Assembly: GCA_900756155.1 (NCBI GenBank)
Contig: CAAEJV010000035.1
Location: 1 to 52,997 of the forward strand
Direction: 5' to 3'
DNA from: Pasteurellaceae bacterium
Lineage (GTDB): Bacteria > Pseudomonadota > Gammaproteobacteria > Enterobacterales > Pasteurellaceae
Length of the DNA: 52,997 nucleotides
Under the pieces are notes generated by a model. The model ran no database searches. It was not told where the DNA came from and worked only from the letters and a program-made list of their open reading frames with translations. Shown here one piece after another: positions 16,352 to 25,232 of the stretch (its first letter is position 1; the number at the start of each line of letters is the position of its first letter). A program made the translations under genes and the position numbers.

Positions 16352-17977
16352 ATGCAACACAAACTACTTTTCTCTGCAATTGCTCTTGCTCTTTCCTATT
16401 CTGCGCAAGCCGTTATAGTACCTGAGGGAACGCAATTAGATGAAAAACAACATATCGTGATCAATAACGGGGCTGAACCACAAAGTTTTGACCCACAAAA
16501 AACTGAAGGTGTACCTGAATCTACCGTTGCTTATCAATTACTTGAAGGCCTCGTCACCTCAGACTCCGAAGGTAAACTTCAACCGGGTGTAGCTGAAAGC
16601 TGGGAAAACACACCAGACTTTAAAACTTGGACATTCCATTTACGTAAAGATGCCAAATGGTCAAATGGTGATCCCGTTACCGCGCATGATTTCGTGTTTG
16701 CTTGGCGTCGTCTAGTGGATCCTGCAACTGCAGCGCCTTATGCAAGTTACTTAAGTTACTTACAAGTAGAAAATGCACAAGACATCATTGACGGTAAGAA
16801 AAAACCGGCTGAATTAGGTGTTGAAGCAAAAGATGATTACACCTTTGTGGTTCATGCAACCAATCCTGTGCCTTATGCAGTCAGTTTAACGACTCACCAA
16901 TCCTTATTGCCATTACCACAAAAAGTGGTCGAAAAATTGGGTGATGCATGGGTGAAAAAAGAAAACTACGTGGGTAATGGTGCCTATAAGCTGGCGAACC
17001 ACATTATTAATGAAAAAATCGAATTTGAACGCAACCCACTCTACTGGAACGATAAAGAGACTGTCATTAACAGCGCAACCTTCCTTGCGATTGAAAATCC
17101 AAGTACTGATGTGGCGCGTTATCGTGCAGGCGATTTAGATATGACAAGCTACGCCTTACCACCAGAACAATTTGCGAAATTACAAAAAGAATTGCCTGGT
17201 GAAGTATTCACGACACGTACGCTTGCAACCTATTCTTATGAGTTAAACAATAAGAAAGCGCCTTTTGATAACGTGAATGTTCGTAAAGCCTTGAACTTAT
17301 CCCTTGACCGTAATGTGATCACCGATAAAGTTTTAGGTCAAGGTCAAACACCAACCTATGTATTTACCCCGACTTACATCGAAGAAGGACAGCTCATTCA
17401 ACAACCTGCTTATTCAAAAGAACCAATGGCGCAACGTAATGAAGAAGCCATTAAACTCTTAGAAGAAGCTGGCTACAGCAAAGCAAATCCGTTGAAATTC
17501 AGCATTCTTTACAACACCAATGAAAACCACAAAAAGGTGGCCATTGCCGCAGCATCTATGTGGAAAGCCAACACCAAAGGTTTAATTGATGTGAAATTAG
17601 AAAACCAAGAGTGGAAAACCTACATTGATAGCCGTCGTGCAGGCCGTTACGATGCAGCACGTGCAGGATGGAATGCGGATTACAACCAAGCCACAACATT
17701 CGGCAACTATTTCTTATCTAATTCGAGTAACAACACCGCAAAATATGCGAACCCAGAATATGATAAAGCCATTGCTGAATCTTATGTCGCAACGGATGCG
17801 GAAGGTCGTGCAAAAGCCTACGCGAAAGCCGAAGAAATTCTTGCAAAAGATTTCGGTATCGTGCCAATCTTTAACTATGTGAATCCACGCTTAGTGAAAC
17901 CTTATGTAAAAGGCTATTCAGGCAAAGATCCACAAGATCACATTTACTTACGCAACCTTTATATTATTAAACATTAA
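16352..17977 (+). CDS. oppA: Periplasmic oligopeptide-binding protein
   Basis: Solute receptor of the Opp oligopeptide ABC importer. The 541 residues start with a Sec signal peptide (about 1-20, cleavage after AQA) without a lipobox cysteine, so it is a soluble periplasmic protein. Family features include the SBP_bac_5 core with EPQSFDPQKTEG, WTFHLRKDAKWSNGDPVTAHDFVFAWRR and the late YxxxWNADYN segment. It precedes oppBCDF with an 80-nt gap holding an uptake-signal dyad, which could reduce read-through and give more OppA than permease. AGGAGG ribosome binding site. Confidence 0.97.
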   Translation: MQHKLLFSAIALALSYSAQAVIVPEGTQLDEKQHIVINNGAEPQSFDPQKTEGVPESTVAYQLLEGLVTSDSEGKLQPGVAESWENTPDFKTWTFHLRKDAKWSNGDPVTAHDFVFAWRRLVDPATAAPYASYLSYLQVENAQDIIDGKKKPAELGVEAKDDYTFVVHATNPVPYAVSLTTHQSLLPLPQKVVEKLGDAWVKKENYVGNGAYKLANHIINEKIEFERNPLYWNDKETVINSATFLAIENPSTDVARYRAGDLDMTSYALPPEQFAKLQKELPGEVFTTRTLATYSYELNNKKAPFDNVNVRKALNLSLDRNVITDKVLGQGQTPTYVFTPTYIEEGQLIQQPAYSKEPMAQRNEEAIKLLEEAGYSKANPLKFSILYNTNENHKKVAIAAASMWKANTKGLIDVKLENQEWKTYIDSRRAGRYDAARAGWNADYNQATTFGNYFLSNSSNNTAKYANPEYDKAIAESYVATDAEGRAKAYAKAEEILAKDFGIVPIFNYVNPRLVKPYVKGYSGKDPQDHIYLRNLYIIKH

Positions 17978-17993
17978 TTCGTTGCTCGTATTT

Positions 17994-18032
17994 AAGTGCG
18001 GTTAAAAATTATCGTGTTTTTTGACCGCACTT
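17994..18032 (+). terminator. Uptake-signal dyad between oppA and oppB (possible attenuator)
   Basis: AAGTGCGGT (17994-18002) and ACCGCACTT (18024-18032) flank a 21-nt loop and are followed by TTTCGCCC. The hairpin lies inside the opp operon after the most abundant product, so partial termination is plausible. This is inference from position. Confidence 0.5.
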
Positions 18033-18057
18033 TTCGCCCATTTTGGTTGGAGTTATT

Positions 18058-18978
18058 ATGCTCAAATTTATTTTTAAACGGCTGTTGGAAGCCTTACCAA
18101 CGCTGTTTATTTTGATTACTTTTTCCTTCTTTCTGATGCGTCTCGCCCCTGGTAGCCCGTTCACATCAGAACGTGCTTATCCACCAGAAGTCATGGCAAA
18201 TATCGAAGCGAAGTATCATTTAAATGAACCATTACATAAACAATACTTTCTTTATTTGGAAAATCTTTCCAAAGGCGATTTTGGTCCCTCTTTTAAATAT
18301 AAAGATCAATCGGTCAATGATTTAATCGCATCAGCCTTCCCTGTTTCCTTAAAATTAGGGATGGTCGCTTTCGCCTTTGCAGTGGTATTAGGTGTCACAG
18401 CGGGTACGCTTGCCGCGCTCAATCAAAATAGCCGTTGGGATTATATTTTGATGAGTTTCTCAATGCTTGGCGTCATTATGCCAAGCTTCGTCTTCGCACC
18501 AGTCTTAGTGCTGATTTTCGCCATTTATTTAGGTTGGTTACCTGCTGGCGGTTGGAATGGCGGTTCAGCAATGTACATTATTTTACCCGTTGCCTCATTA
18601 ACTATCGCTTATGTTGCAGGGATTGCACGTATCATGCGCGGATCCATGATTGAAGTACTGCATTCCAACTTTATTCGTACCGCTAAAGCAAAAGGACTTT
18701 CAACCTCAAGAATCATTTTAAAACATGCTTTACGTCCTGCTCTTTTACCCGTGATTACCTATTTAGGCCCGGCTTTCGTAGGGATTATTACTGGCTCAAT
18801 GGTTATCGAAAGTGTATTTGGTTTGCCTGGCATGGGCTTATTATTTGTAAACGGTGCATTAAACCGCGATTATTCTTTAGTTTTAAGTCTTACTATTTTA
18901 GTGGGCACATTAACCATTTTATTTAATGCGATTGTGGATATTTTATACGCCATCATCGATCCAAAAATTCGTTATTAA
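18058..18978 (+). CDS. oppB: Oligopeptide ABC importer, permease OppB
   Basis: Inner-membrane permease of the Opp importer. The 306 residues from MLKFIFKRLLEALPTLF equal the E. coli length. A start five codons earlier (18043) is in frame but lies before the TTGGAG ribosome binding site. About six membrane segments are visible, with the EAA-type loop (IRTAKAKGLSTSRIILKHAL, about 210-230) that meets the ATPases. It is followed by oppC after 9 nt. Confidence 0.96.
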   Translation: MLKFIFKRLLEALPTLFILITFSFFLMRLAPGSPFTSERAYPPEVMANIEAKYHLNEPLHKQYFLYLENLSKGDFGPSFKYKDQSVNDLIASAFPVSLKLGMVAFAFAVVLGVTAGTLAALNQNSRWDYILMSFSMLGVIMPSFVFAPVLVLIFAIYLGWLPAGGWNGGSAMYIILPVASLTIAYVAGIARIMRGSMIEVLHSNFIRTAKAKGLSTSRIILKHALRPALLPVITYLGPAFVGIITGSMVIESVFGLPGMGLLFVNGALNRDYSLVLSLTILVGTLTILFNAIVDILYAIIDPKIRY

Positions 18979-18987
18979 GGATAAATT

Positions 18988-19923
18988 ATGACAGATTATC
19001 GTACTCAGCCGATTAATCAGAAAAATGCGGATTTTGTGGAACAAGTAGCTGACCGTATTGAAGAAATGCAACTGGAAGGCCGCAGTCTCTGGCAAGATGC
19101 GAAACGCCGTTTTTTCCGCAACAAAGCGGCCGTTGCCAGTCTGATTATTTTAGCGTTTATTATTGTATTTATTACCGTAGCACCTTGGTTCTTCCCCTTT
19201 ACCTATGAAGATACCGATTGGAATATGATGAGCTCTCCACCAACAATGGAAGGCTATCACTTCTTCGGTACGGATGCTTCTGGTCGAGACTTACTGGTGC
19301 GTACCGCTATCGGTGGACGGATTTCATTATTGGTCGGTATCGCGGGTGCTTTCATTTCCGTCACTATCGGCACAATTTATGGTGCGATTTCCGGCTATGT
19401 AGGTGGTAAAACGGATATGTTGATGATGCGCTTTTTGGAAATTCTTAGCTCATTTCCATTTATGTTCTTCGTCATTTTATTAGTGACCCTTTTTGGCCAA
19501 AACATTTTCTTAATTTTTATCGCAATTGGTGCCATTGCTTGGCTTGGTCTTGCACGTATCGTACGTGGTCAAACCCTTAGTTTGAAAAATAAAGAATTCG
19601 TCGAAGCCGCCATCGTTTGTGGCGTGTCACGTCGCCAAATCATTTTCAAACATATTATTCCAAATGTATTGGGCTTAGTAGCAGTATATGCCTCACTTGA
19701 AGTACCTGGACTTATTCTTTTCGAATCATTCTTAAGTTTCTTAGGCTTAGGAACACAAGAGCCGATGAGTAGCTGGGGTGCACTATTAAGTGATGGAGCA
19801 GCACAAATGGAAGTCTCGCCTTGGCTATTAATTTTCCCGGCATTTTTCCTTTGTCTCACACTGTTTTGTTTTAACTTTATCGGTGACGGGTTGCGTGATG
19901 CGCTCGATCCAAAAGATAGATAG
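18988..19923 (+). CDS. oppC: Oligopeptide ABC importer, permease OppC
   Basis: Second permease of the Opp importer, 311 residues. It has a long cytoplasmic N-terminus (about 1-45), a first membrane segment near ASLIILAFIIVFITVAPW, then the BPD_transp_1 domain with five more segments. The EAA loop is VEAAIVCGVSRRQIIFKHII. The motif GTDASGRDLLVR after the first membrane span is typical of OppC/DppC. It lies between oppB and oppD with gaps of 9 nt each. Confidence 0.96.
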   Translation: MTDYRTQPINQKNADFVEQVADRIEEMQLEGRSLWQDAKRRFFRNKAAVASLIILAFIIVFITVAPWFFPFTYEDTDWNMMSSPPTMEGYHFFGTDASGRDLLVRTAIGGRISLLVGIAGAFISVTIGTIYGAISGYVGGKTDMLMMRFLEILSSFPFMFFVILLVTLFGQNIFLIFIAIGAIAWLGLARIVRGQTLSLKNKEFVEAAIVCGVSRRQIIFKHIIPNVLGLVAVYASLEVPGLILFESFLSFLGLGTQEPMSSWGALLSDGAAQMEVSPWLLIFPAFFLCLTLFCFNFIGDGLRDALDPKDR

Positions 19924-19932
19924 GAGCGAATC

Positions 19933-20904
19933 ATGAATCCTTTATTAGATGTAAAAAATCTCTACGTTCGCTTCAAAACACCCGATGGTACCGTCACTGC
20001 AGTGAATGATTTAAACTTCACGCTTAATGCGGGAAGCACGCTAGGCATCGTGGGTGAAAGTGGTTCAGGCAAATCACAAACTGCCTTTGCTTTAATGGGC
20101 TTATTGGCGGCCAATGGTACAGTGGAAGGTTCCGCCATCTTTGAAGGTAAAGAATTGGTTAATTTACCGAAGGCTGAATTGAATAAAATCCGTGCCGAGC
20201 AAATTTCCATGATTTTCCAAGATCCGATGACGTCTCTCAACCCTTACATGAAAATCGGTGAACAGCTCATGGAAGTCCTGCAGTTGCACAAAGGCTATGA
20301 TAAACAAACCGCCTTTGCTGAATCCGTGAAAATGCTGGATGCGGTAAAAATGCCAGAAGCTAAAAAACGCATGGGCATGTATCCACACGAGTTTTCAGGT
20401 GGTATGCGTCAACGGGTGATGATTGCGATGGCTTTATTATGCCGTCCAAAACTACTTATTGCCGATGAACCAACAACCGCTTTGGATGTGACTGTTCAAG
20501 CGCAAATCATGACTTTGTTAAATGAGTTAAAACGTGAGTTTAATACCGCGATTATTATGATTACCCATGATCTTGGTGTCGTGGCGGGTATTTGCGATCA
20601 AGTGATGGTGATGTATGCCGGACGAACCATGGAATACGGCACAGCAGAGCAAATTTTCTATCATCCAACTCATCCTTATTCTATTGGCTTAATGGATGCG
20701 ATTCCTCGCTTAGATGGCAATGAAGAACACTTGGTCACCATTCCAGGCAATCCGCCGAATTTATTGCATTTGCCAAAAGGTTGTCCATTCTCGCCCCGTT
20801 GCCAATTTGCAACAGAACAATGCCAAACTGCGCCAAAACTGACCGCATTTAATGAAGGTCAATTACGCAATTGTTGGTTACCCGTGGAGAAATTTATCCT
20901 ATGA
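19933..20904 (+). CDS. oppD: Oligopeptide ABC importer, ATP-binding protein OppD
   Basis: One of the two ATPases of the Opp importer, 323 residues. It shows Walker A GESGSGKS, Q-loop MIFQDPMTSLNP, signature FSGGMRQR and Walker B LLIADEPTTALDV. The C-terminal oligopeptide-family extension contains the cysteine motif CPFSPRCQFATEQC (near 285-300), which in relatives binds a 4Fe-4S cluster. The stop overlaps the oppF start (ATGA). Confidence 0.97.
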   Translation: MNPLLDVKNLYVRFKTPDGTVTAVNDLNFTLNAGSTLGIVGESGSGKSQTAFALMGLLAANGTVEGSAIFEGKELVNLPKAELNKIRAEQISMIFQDPMTSLNPYMKIGEQLMEVLQLHKGYDKQTAFAESVKMLDAVKMPEAKKRMGMYPHEFSGGMRQRVMIAMALLCRPKLLIADEPTTALDVTVQAQIMTLLNELKREFNTAIIMITHDLGVVAGICDQVMVMYAGRTMEYGTAEQIFYHPTHPYSIGLMDAIPRLDGNEEHLVTIPGNPPNLLHLPKGCPFSPRCQFATEQCQTAPKLTAFNEGQLRNCWLPVEKFIL

Positions 20905-21899
20905 CAGTTTCAAATAACAAAGAATTACTCCTTGAAGTCAATCACTTAGGCGTCAGTTTTAAAATTAAAAATGATAAATCCCTTTTCTTCGCCAAACCTC
21001 AAACCTTAAAAGCAGTAAAGGATGTTTCCTTTAAGCTTTATGAAGGTGAAACCCTCGGTGTAGTAGGTGAATCGGGCTGTGGTAAATCCACGCTTGCACG
21101 TGCCATCATCGGCTTAGTCGAAGCGAGTGAAGGGGAGATCTTGTGGCTTGGTAAAAATTTACGAAAACAATCAGCTAAACAATGGAAAGATACTCGTAAA
21201 GATATTCAAATGATTTTCCAAGATCCACTCGCTTCTCTCAACCCGCGAATGAACATTGGCGAAATCATTGCCGAACCATTAAAGATCTACCAACCGCACT
21301 TAAGTGCCGCTGAAGTGAAAGAAAAAGTACAAGCGATGATGTTAAAAGTCGGGCTTTTACCAAACTTGATTAACCGCTATCCTCATGAGTTTTCTGGTGG
21401 TCAATGTCAGCGTATCGGTATCGCTCGTGCGTTAATCATTGAGCCGAAAATGATCATTTGTGATGAACCTGTTTCTGCGTTAGACGTGTCCATTCAGGCT
21501 CAAGTGGTAAATTTATTGAAATCCCTGCAAAAAGAAATGGGGCTTTCCTTAATTTTCATCGCCCATGATTTAGCGGTGGTAAAACATATTTCTGACCGCG
21601 TATTGGTGATGTATTTAGGTAATGCCATGGAATTAGGCAGCGATGAGGAAGTATATAACAATACCAAACATCCTTATACCAAAGCCTTAATGTCTGCAGT
21701 TCCAATTCCCGATCCAAAATTGGAACGCAATAAGTCTATCGAATTACTTGAAGGCGAGCTACCTTCGCCAATTAATCCACCGTCTGGTTGTGTGTTCCGT
21801 ACTCGCTGCCTAAAAGCCGATGAAAATTGTGCGAAACAAAAACCACCTTTCACCAGCCAAAACAACAGCCATTTTGTGGCATGTTTGAAAGTCTTATAA
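20901..21899 (+). CDS. oppF: Oligopeptide ABC importer, ATP-binding protein OppF
   Basis: Second ATPase of the Opp importer, 332 residues from MTVSNNKELL. It has Walker A GESGCGKST, signature FSGGQCQR, Walker B MIICDEPVSALDV and a C-terminal cysteine motif CVFRTRCLKADENC. A start ten codons upstream (20871) would overlap oppD widely; the ATGA overlap at 20901 is the usual arrangement. One uptake signal lies inside (about 21294). The operon ends at the dyad 21904-21933. Confidence 0.97.
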   Translation: MTVSNNKELLLEVNHLGVSFKIKNDKSLFFAKPQTLKAVKDVSFKLYEGETLGVVGESGCGKSTLARAIIGLVEASEGEILWLGKNLRKQSAKQWKDTRKDIQMIFQDPLASLNPRMNIGEIIAEPLKIYQPHLSAAEVKEKVQAMMLKVGLLPNLINRYPHEFSGGQCQRIGIARALIIEPKMIICDEPVSALDVSIQAQVVNLLKSLQKEMGLSLIFIAHDLAVVKHISDRVLVMYLGNAMELGSDEEVYNNTKHPYTKALMSAVPIPDPKLERNKSIELLEGELPSPINPPSGCVFRTRCLKADENCAKQKPPFTSQNNSHFVACLKVL

Positions 21900-21903
21900 A
21901 ACC

Positions 21904-21935
21904 AAAAGTGCGGTTAAAATTCACCGCACTTTTTA
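21904..21935. terminator. Terminator of opp made of paired uptake signals
   Basis: AAAAGTGCGGT (21904-21914) and ACCGCACTTTTT (from 21923) form an 11-bp stem with an 8-nt loop and a T-run. It lies 5 nt after oppF and before the convergent VirK-family gene, so it can serve both. Confidence 0.85.
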
Positions 21936-21970
21936 CTTTTACAATTCTAACTTTTCTTCGATTACTCTAG

Positions 21971-22807
21971 CTAAATCTCCAACATCGCATAACGTTTACG
22001 ATACATAGAACGCTTCTTACTCGGCACATCGTCAAGATTTCTGTCTATCTCTAAAGGCAATTCCCAATAGTCTTTCAACTGTCCACCTGATTCAGAAAAA
22101 ATCGCATCATAATCTACAACATAATGTGAACTTTGAATAAAACGCGATTTATTTTGATATTTTTGAGGAATGCCTAATAACGTTTTGAAACCTAATGCTT
22201 TCGTCAATGCTTTCATCGCTTCTACCATCAAATAAGCAGGGCGTAAACCATGGCACGTTTTTGTCAATTGCTTCACCATCTCTTTGGAACCTTCAAAATT
22301 GGGGCCTTGCACCACAGAAATAAGTAATGCCTCACCAAGTTTGGCAAAAGTAAGCAAATACACTAATTCATTACGTGGTTTATGCCATAACTCCAATACC
22401 CAATAACCTTCCATCGGTTGGTGTGTAGTCATCGATAATGTCATTTCAAAATCAGGAATCACTTCACCAAAACTTAATGGCGTTTTATAAATGGGAGCTG
22501 AAAGTGCGGTTAATTTTTCAGGTAAAAAAAGTAGATTGTCGCAGATAGCTTGGAAACGCTGTTTGCTATTAAAACGTTTATCTAAAAAACGATAAACTAA
22601 TGGGTAGCTATAATCTGCATGCTCATTTAATAATGTAACAAGAAAAGGATGCTGATTAATAAATTGCTCAAAGTGAACAATTGAGCCTTGATGTAAAAAA
22701 GATCGAAGACGATAACGTAGGCGCTTAAGCGCATAAGAACGCCCTGGCCTATCGGGATAAATGGCTTCCGCTTTTGGCCAGCGATATTGATTTTCTTGAG
22801 ATTCCAT
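21971..22807 (-). CDS. VirK/YbjX (DUF535) family protein
   Basis: The 278-residue protein matches the DUF535 family (YbjX, VirK, SomA) in its overall pattern: basic N-terminal segment YALKRLRYRLRSFL, then HPFLVTLLNEHADYSYPLVYRFLDKRF, a central LLTFAKLGEALLISVVQGPNFEGSKEMVKQLTK stretch broken here by prediction only, and a C-terminal YDAIFSESGG with basic RKRYAML end. No signal peptide or membrane span is seen. Relatives in enterobacteria are linked to envelope or peptide-resistance traits, but the biochemical role is unknown. It is monocistronic, convergent with opp. One uptake signal lies inside (about 22503). Confidence 0.75.
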   Translation of the reverse strand: MESQENQYRWPKAEAIYPDRPGRSYALKRLRYRLRSFLHQGSIVHFEQFINQHPFLVTLLNEHADYSYPLVYRFLDKRFNSKQRFQAICDNLLFLPEKLTALSAPIYKTPLSFGEVIPDFEMTLSMTTHQPMEGYWVLELWHKPRNELVYLLTFAKLGEALLISVVQGPNFEGSKEMVKQLTKTCHGLRPAYLMVEAMKALTKALGFKTLLGIPQKYQNKSRFIQSSHYVVDYDAIFSESGGQLKDYWELPLEIDRNLDDVPSKKRSMYRKRYAMLEI

Positions 22808-22919
22808 AGTTATTAATATAATTAAAGATGCTTTAAATCACGCAAAGCTCGCATTCTCTCATAATTTCAGCAATTTTTCTATTTGTGATATGCTAGGGCA
22901 ATTGATGAAAGGAACTATT

Positions 22920-23534
22920 ATGTCTGAAATTAAACTGAATTATCATAAAACGCATTTTCTTACTAGCGCCCCCAATATTCGTTCCATTCCAGAGGATACT
23001 GGAATTGAAATTGCTTTTGCTGGGCGTTCAAATGCAGGAAAATCGACTGCACTTAATGCATTAACCAATCAGAAAAGCTTAGCTCGAACCTCTAAAACAC
23101 CTGGTCGTACACAGCTCATCAATCTTTTTGAGGTGGAGCCGAATTGTAAACTAGTGGATTTACCTGGCTATGGCTATGCTGCCGTTCCTGAAAAAATGAA
23201 AATCGAGTGGCAAAAATCCCTCGGAGAATATTTGCAAAAACGCGAATGTTTAGGCGGACTTGTTGTTTTAATGGATATTCGCCATCCGTTAAAAGATCTC
23301 GATCAACAAATGATCGAATGGGCAGTTTCTGCTGATTTACCGGTTATGTTACTTTTAACTAAAGCGGATAAACTCAGTCAAAGTGCGCGTAGTAAACAAG
23401 TTAAAATGGTACGTGAAGCGATTTTACCCTTCCAAGGTGATATTCAAGTCGAGGCTTTTTCTGCACAAAATAAAATTGGTATTGATAAATTAGCGGGCAA
23501 ATTAGATAGTTGGTTTGCGCCACTTTTCGTGTAG
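22920..23534 (+). CDS. engB: Ribosome biogenesis GTP-binding protein EngB/YihA
   Basis: Essential small GTPase (YihA/YsxC) needed for late 50S assembly, 204 residues. It has G1 GRSNAGKST (about 32-40), G3 DLPGYGYA and G4 TKADK. The ORF could extend ten codons upstream, but MSEIKLNYHKTHFLTSAPN matches the family and GAAAGGA sits before it. It is followed by a terminator that falls inside the comM promoter. Confidence 0.96.
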   Translation: MSEIKLNYHKTHFLTSAPNIRSIPEDTGIEIAFAGRSNAGKSTALNALTNQKSLARTSKTPGRTQLINLFEVEPNCKLVDLPGYGYAAVPEKMKIEWQKSLGEYLQKRECLGGLVVLMDIRHPLKDLDQQMIEWAVSADLPVMLLLTKADKLSQSARSKQVKMVREAILPFQGDIQVEAFSAQNKIGIDKLAGKLDSWFAPLFV

Positions 23535-23556
23535 TTTTTTATCAAGAAAAAATGAT

Positions 23557-23621
23557 TTCTGCGATCTCGATCGCAAAAAAGGCACAGAATGTATGATTTC
23601 ATTCTGTGCTTTTTTTATAGT
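23557..23621 (+). promoter_or_regulatory. comM promoter with CRP-S (Sxy-dependent competence) site
   Basis: A 22-bp site at 23557-23578 has arms TTCTGCGATC and GATCGCAAAA around TC; by eye it matches the Pasteurellaceae CRP-S consensus (TTTTGCGATC-YR-GATCGCAAAA) at 20 of 22 positions. A -10 candidate TATAGT (23616-23621) puts the start site near 23628, about 61 bp from the site centre, the usual class I CRP distance. CRP-S sites require both CRP and the competence factor Sxy (TfoX). The engB terminator lies between the site and the -10. Confidence 0.88.
23582..23616 (+). terminator. Terminator of engB
   Basis: Stem GCACAGAATG / CATTCTGTGC with an 8-nt loop followed by seven T. Its T-run runs directly into the comM -10 candidate. 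Confidence 0.9.
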
Positions 23622-23663
23622 GCAAAAATCTGATTATTTTTGACCGCACTTTAAGGAATCTGA

Positions 23664-25193
23664 ATGTCTCTTGCCATTGTTTATAGCCGTGCATCAATGG
23701 GGGTACAAGCCCCTCTTGTTACCATTGAGGTACACTTAAGTAACGGAAAGCCTGGATTTACCTTAGTTGGTCTACCCGAAAAAACCGTAAAAGAAGCGCA
23801 AGATCGTGTCAGAAGTGCATTAATGAATGCGCAGTTCAAATATCCTGCCAAACGCATCACCGTAAATCTTGCACCGGCTGATTTACCCAAAGAAGGAGGG
23901 AGATTTGATTTACCTATTGCAATCGGTATTTTAGCTGCATCAGATCAATTAGACGGTAGCCGTTTAAAACAATTTGAATTCGTTGGCGAGCTCGCCTTGA
24001 CGGGGGAATTACGTGGCGTACACGGTGTCATTCCTGCCATTTTAGCGGCACAAAAAGCCAAACGTGCCCCCATTATCGCTTATCAAAATGCCAATGAGGC
24101 GTCGCTTGTCTCAGAGCAAGAGACTTATTTCGCTAAAAATCTGCTAGAAGTCGTGCAATTCTTAAATAATCAAGAAAAATTACCTTTGGCTTCATTACTT
24201 GCACAAGAAAGTGCGGTCGGATTTTCAGCTAAAAATCACTTGGATTTGACCGATATTATTGGTCAGCAACATGCTAAACGAGCTCTAACGATAGCGGCAG
24301 CTGGTCAGCACAACCTACTCTTTTTAGGGCCACCTGGGACGGGTAAAACCATGTTGGCAAGTCGCCTCACGGCATTGCTCCCTGAAATGACGGATTTAGA
24401 AGCCATTGAAACCGCTTCGGTTACGAGTTTAGTACAAAATGAATTAAATTTTCATAACTGGAAACAACGACCATTCCGAGCACCACATCATAGTGCCTCA
24501 TTACCAGCCTTAGTGGGTGGAGGAACCATTCCCAAACCAGGCGAAATATCGCTTGCACACAATGGTGTACTTTTCCTTGATGAACTACCTGAATTTGAGC
24601 GTAAAGTACTGGACGCTCTACGACAACCCTTAGAAAGTGGAGAAATTATTATTTCTCGTGCCAATGCGAAAATCCAATTCCCTGCTCGCTTTCAATTAGT
24701 TGCGGCGATGAACCCAAGTCCAACGGGGCATTATACCGGAACACATAACCGCACCTCACCGCAGCAAGTGATGCGTTATTTAAATCGCCTTTCAGGGCCG
24801 TTTTTAGATCGTTTTGATTTATCTATTGAAGTCCCTCTTCTGCCACAAGGTAGCTTACAAAATGCGGGAGATAGAGGTGAGACAAGCCAACAAGTGCGAG
24901 AAAAAGTGTTAAAAGTGAGAGAAATTCAACTTGCTCGAGCCGGTAAAATAAATGCGTATCTTTTAAGCAAAGAAATTGAACGAGACTGTAAATTACAAGA
25001 TAAAGATGCATTATTTCTGGAGAATGCTTTAAATAAACTCGGGCTTTCTGTTAGAGCCTACCATCGGATTTTAAAAGTCTCACGCACAATTGCCGATTTA
25101 AATGGCGAAAAAGAAATACAACAACCTCATTTAGCAGAAGCGCTAGGATATCGAGCGATGGATCGGTTGTTACAGAAATTATCTGCTGCTTAA
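23664..25193 (+). CDS. comM: ComM (YifB family) AAA+ ATPase, DNA branch-migration helicase
   Basis: Competence protein of 509 residues that promotes recombination of incoming DNA; studied ComM is a hexameric helicase driving branch migration. The layout is an N-terminal Lon-like ChlI domain (about 1-165), a central Mg-chelatase-type AAA+ domain with Walker A GPPGTGKT (near 220), the APHHSASLPALVGGG block and Walker B GVLFLDELPEF, and a C-terminal helical domain. A CRP-S site lies upstream, marking it as part of the competence regulon. An uptake signal ends a few bases before the ATG and another lies inside (about 24211). Confidence 0.96.
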   Translation: MSLAIVYSRASMGVQAPLVTIEVHLSNGKPGFTLVGLPEKTVKEAQDRVRSALMNAQFKYPAKRITVNLAPADLPKEGGRFDLPIAIGILAASDQLDGSRLKQFEFVGELALTGELRGVHGVIPAILAAQKAKRAPIIAYQNANEASLVSEQETYFAKNLLEVVQFLNNQEKLPLASLLAQESAVGFSAKNHLDLTDIIGQQHAKRALTIAAAGQHNLLFLGPPGTGKTMLASRLTALLPEMTDLEAIETASVTSLVQNELNFHNWKQRPFRAPHHSASLPALVGGGTIPKPGEISLAHNGVLFLDELPEFERKVLDALRQPLESGEIIISRANAKIQFPARFQLVAAMNPSPTGHYTGTHNRTSPQQVMRYLNRLSGPFLDRFDLSIEVPLLPQGSLQNAGDRGETSQQVREKVLKVREIQLARAGKINAYLLSKEIERDCKLQDKDALFLENALNKLGLSVRAYHRILKVSRTIADLNGEKEIQQPHLAEALGYRAMDRLLQKLSAA

Positions 25194-25200
25194 AAAATAA

Positions 25201-25226
25201 AAGGGCGAATAATTCGCCCTTTTTTA
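25201..25226. terminator. Bidirectional terminator between comM and nfuA
   Basis: Stem AAGGGCGAA (25201-25209) / TTCGCCCTT (25213-25221) with a TAA loop, T-rich on the plus side and also on the minus side, serving the convergent genes. Confidence 0.88.
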
Positions 25227-25232
25227 TCTCTA

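Noticed and set aside
16352..16411. OppA as a lipoprotein
   Set aside because: No cysteine at the end of the signal peptide; ordinary Ala-x-Ala cleavage site.
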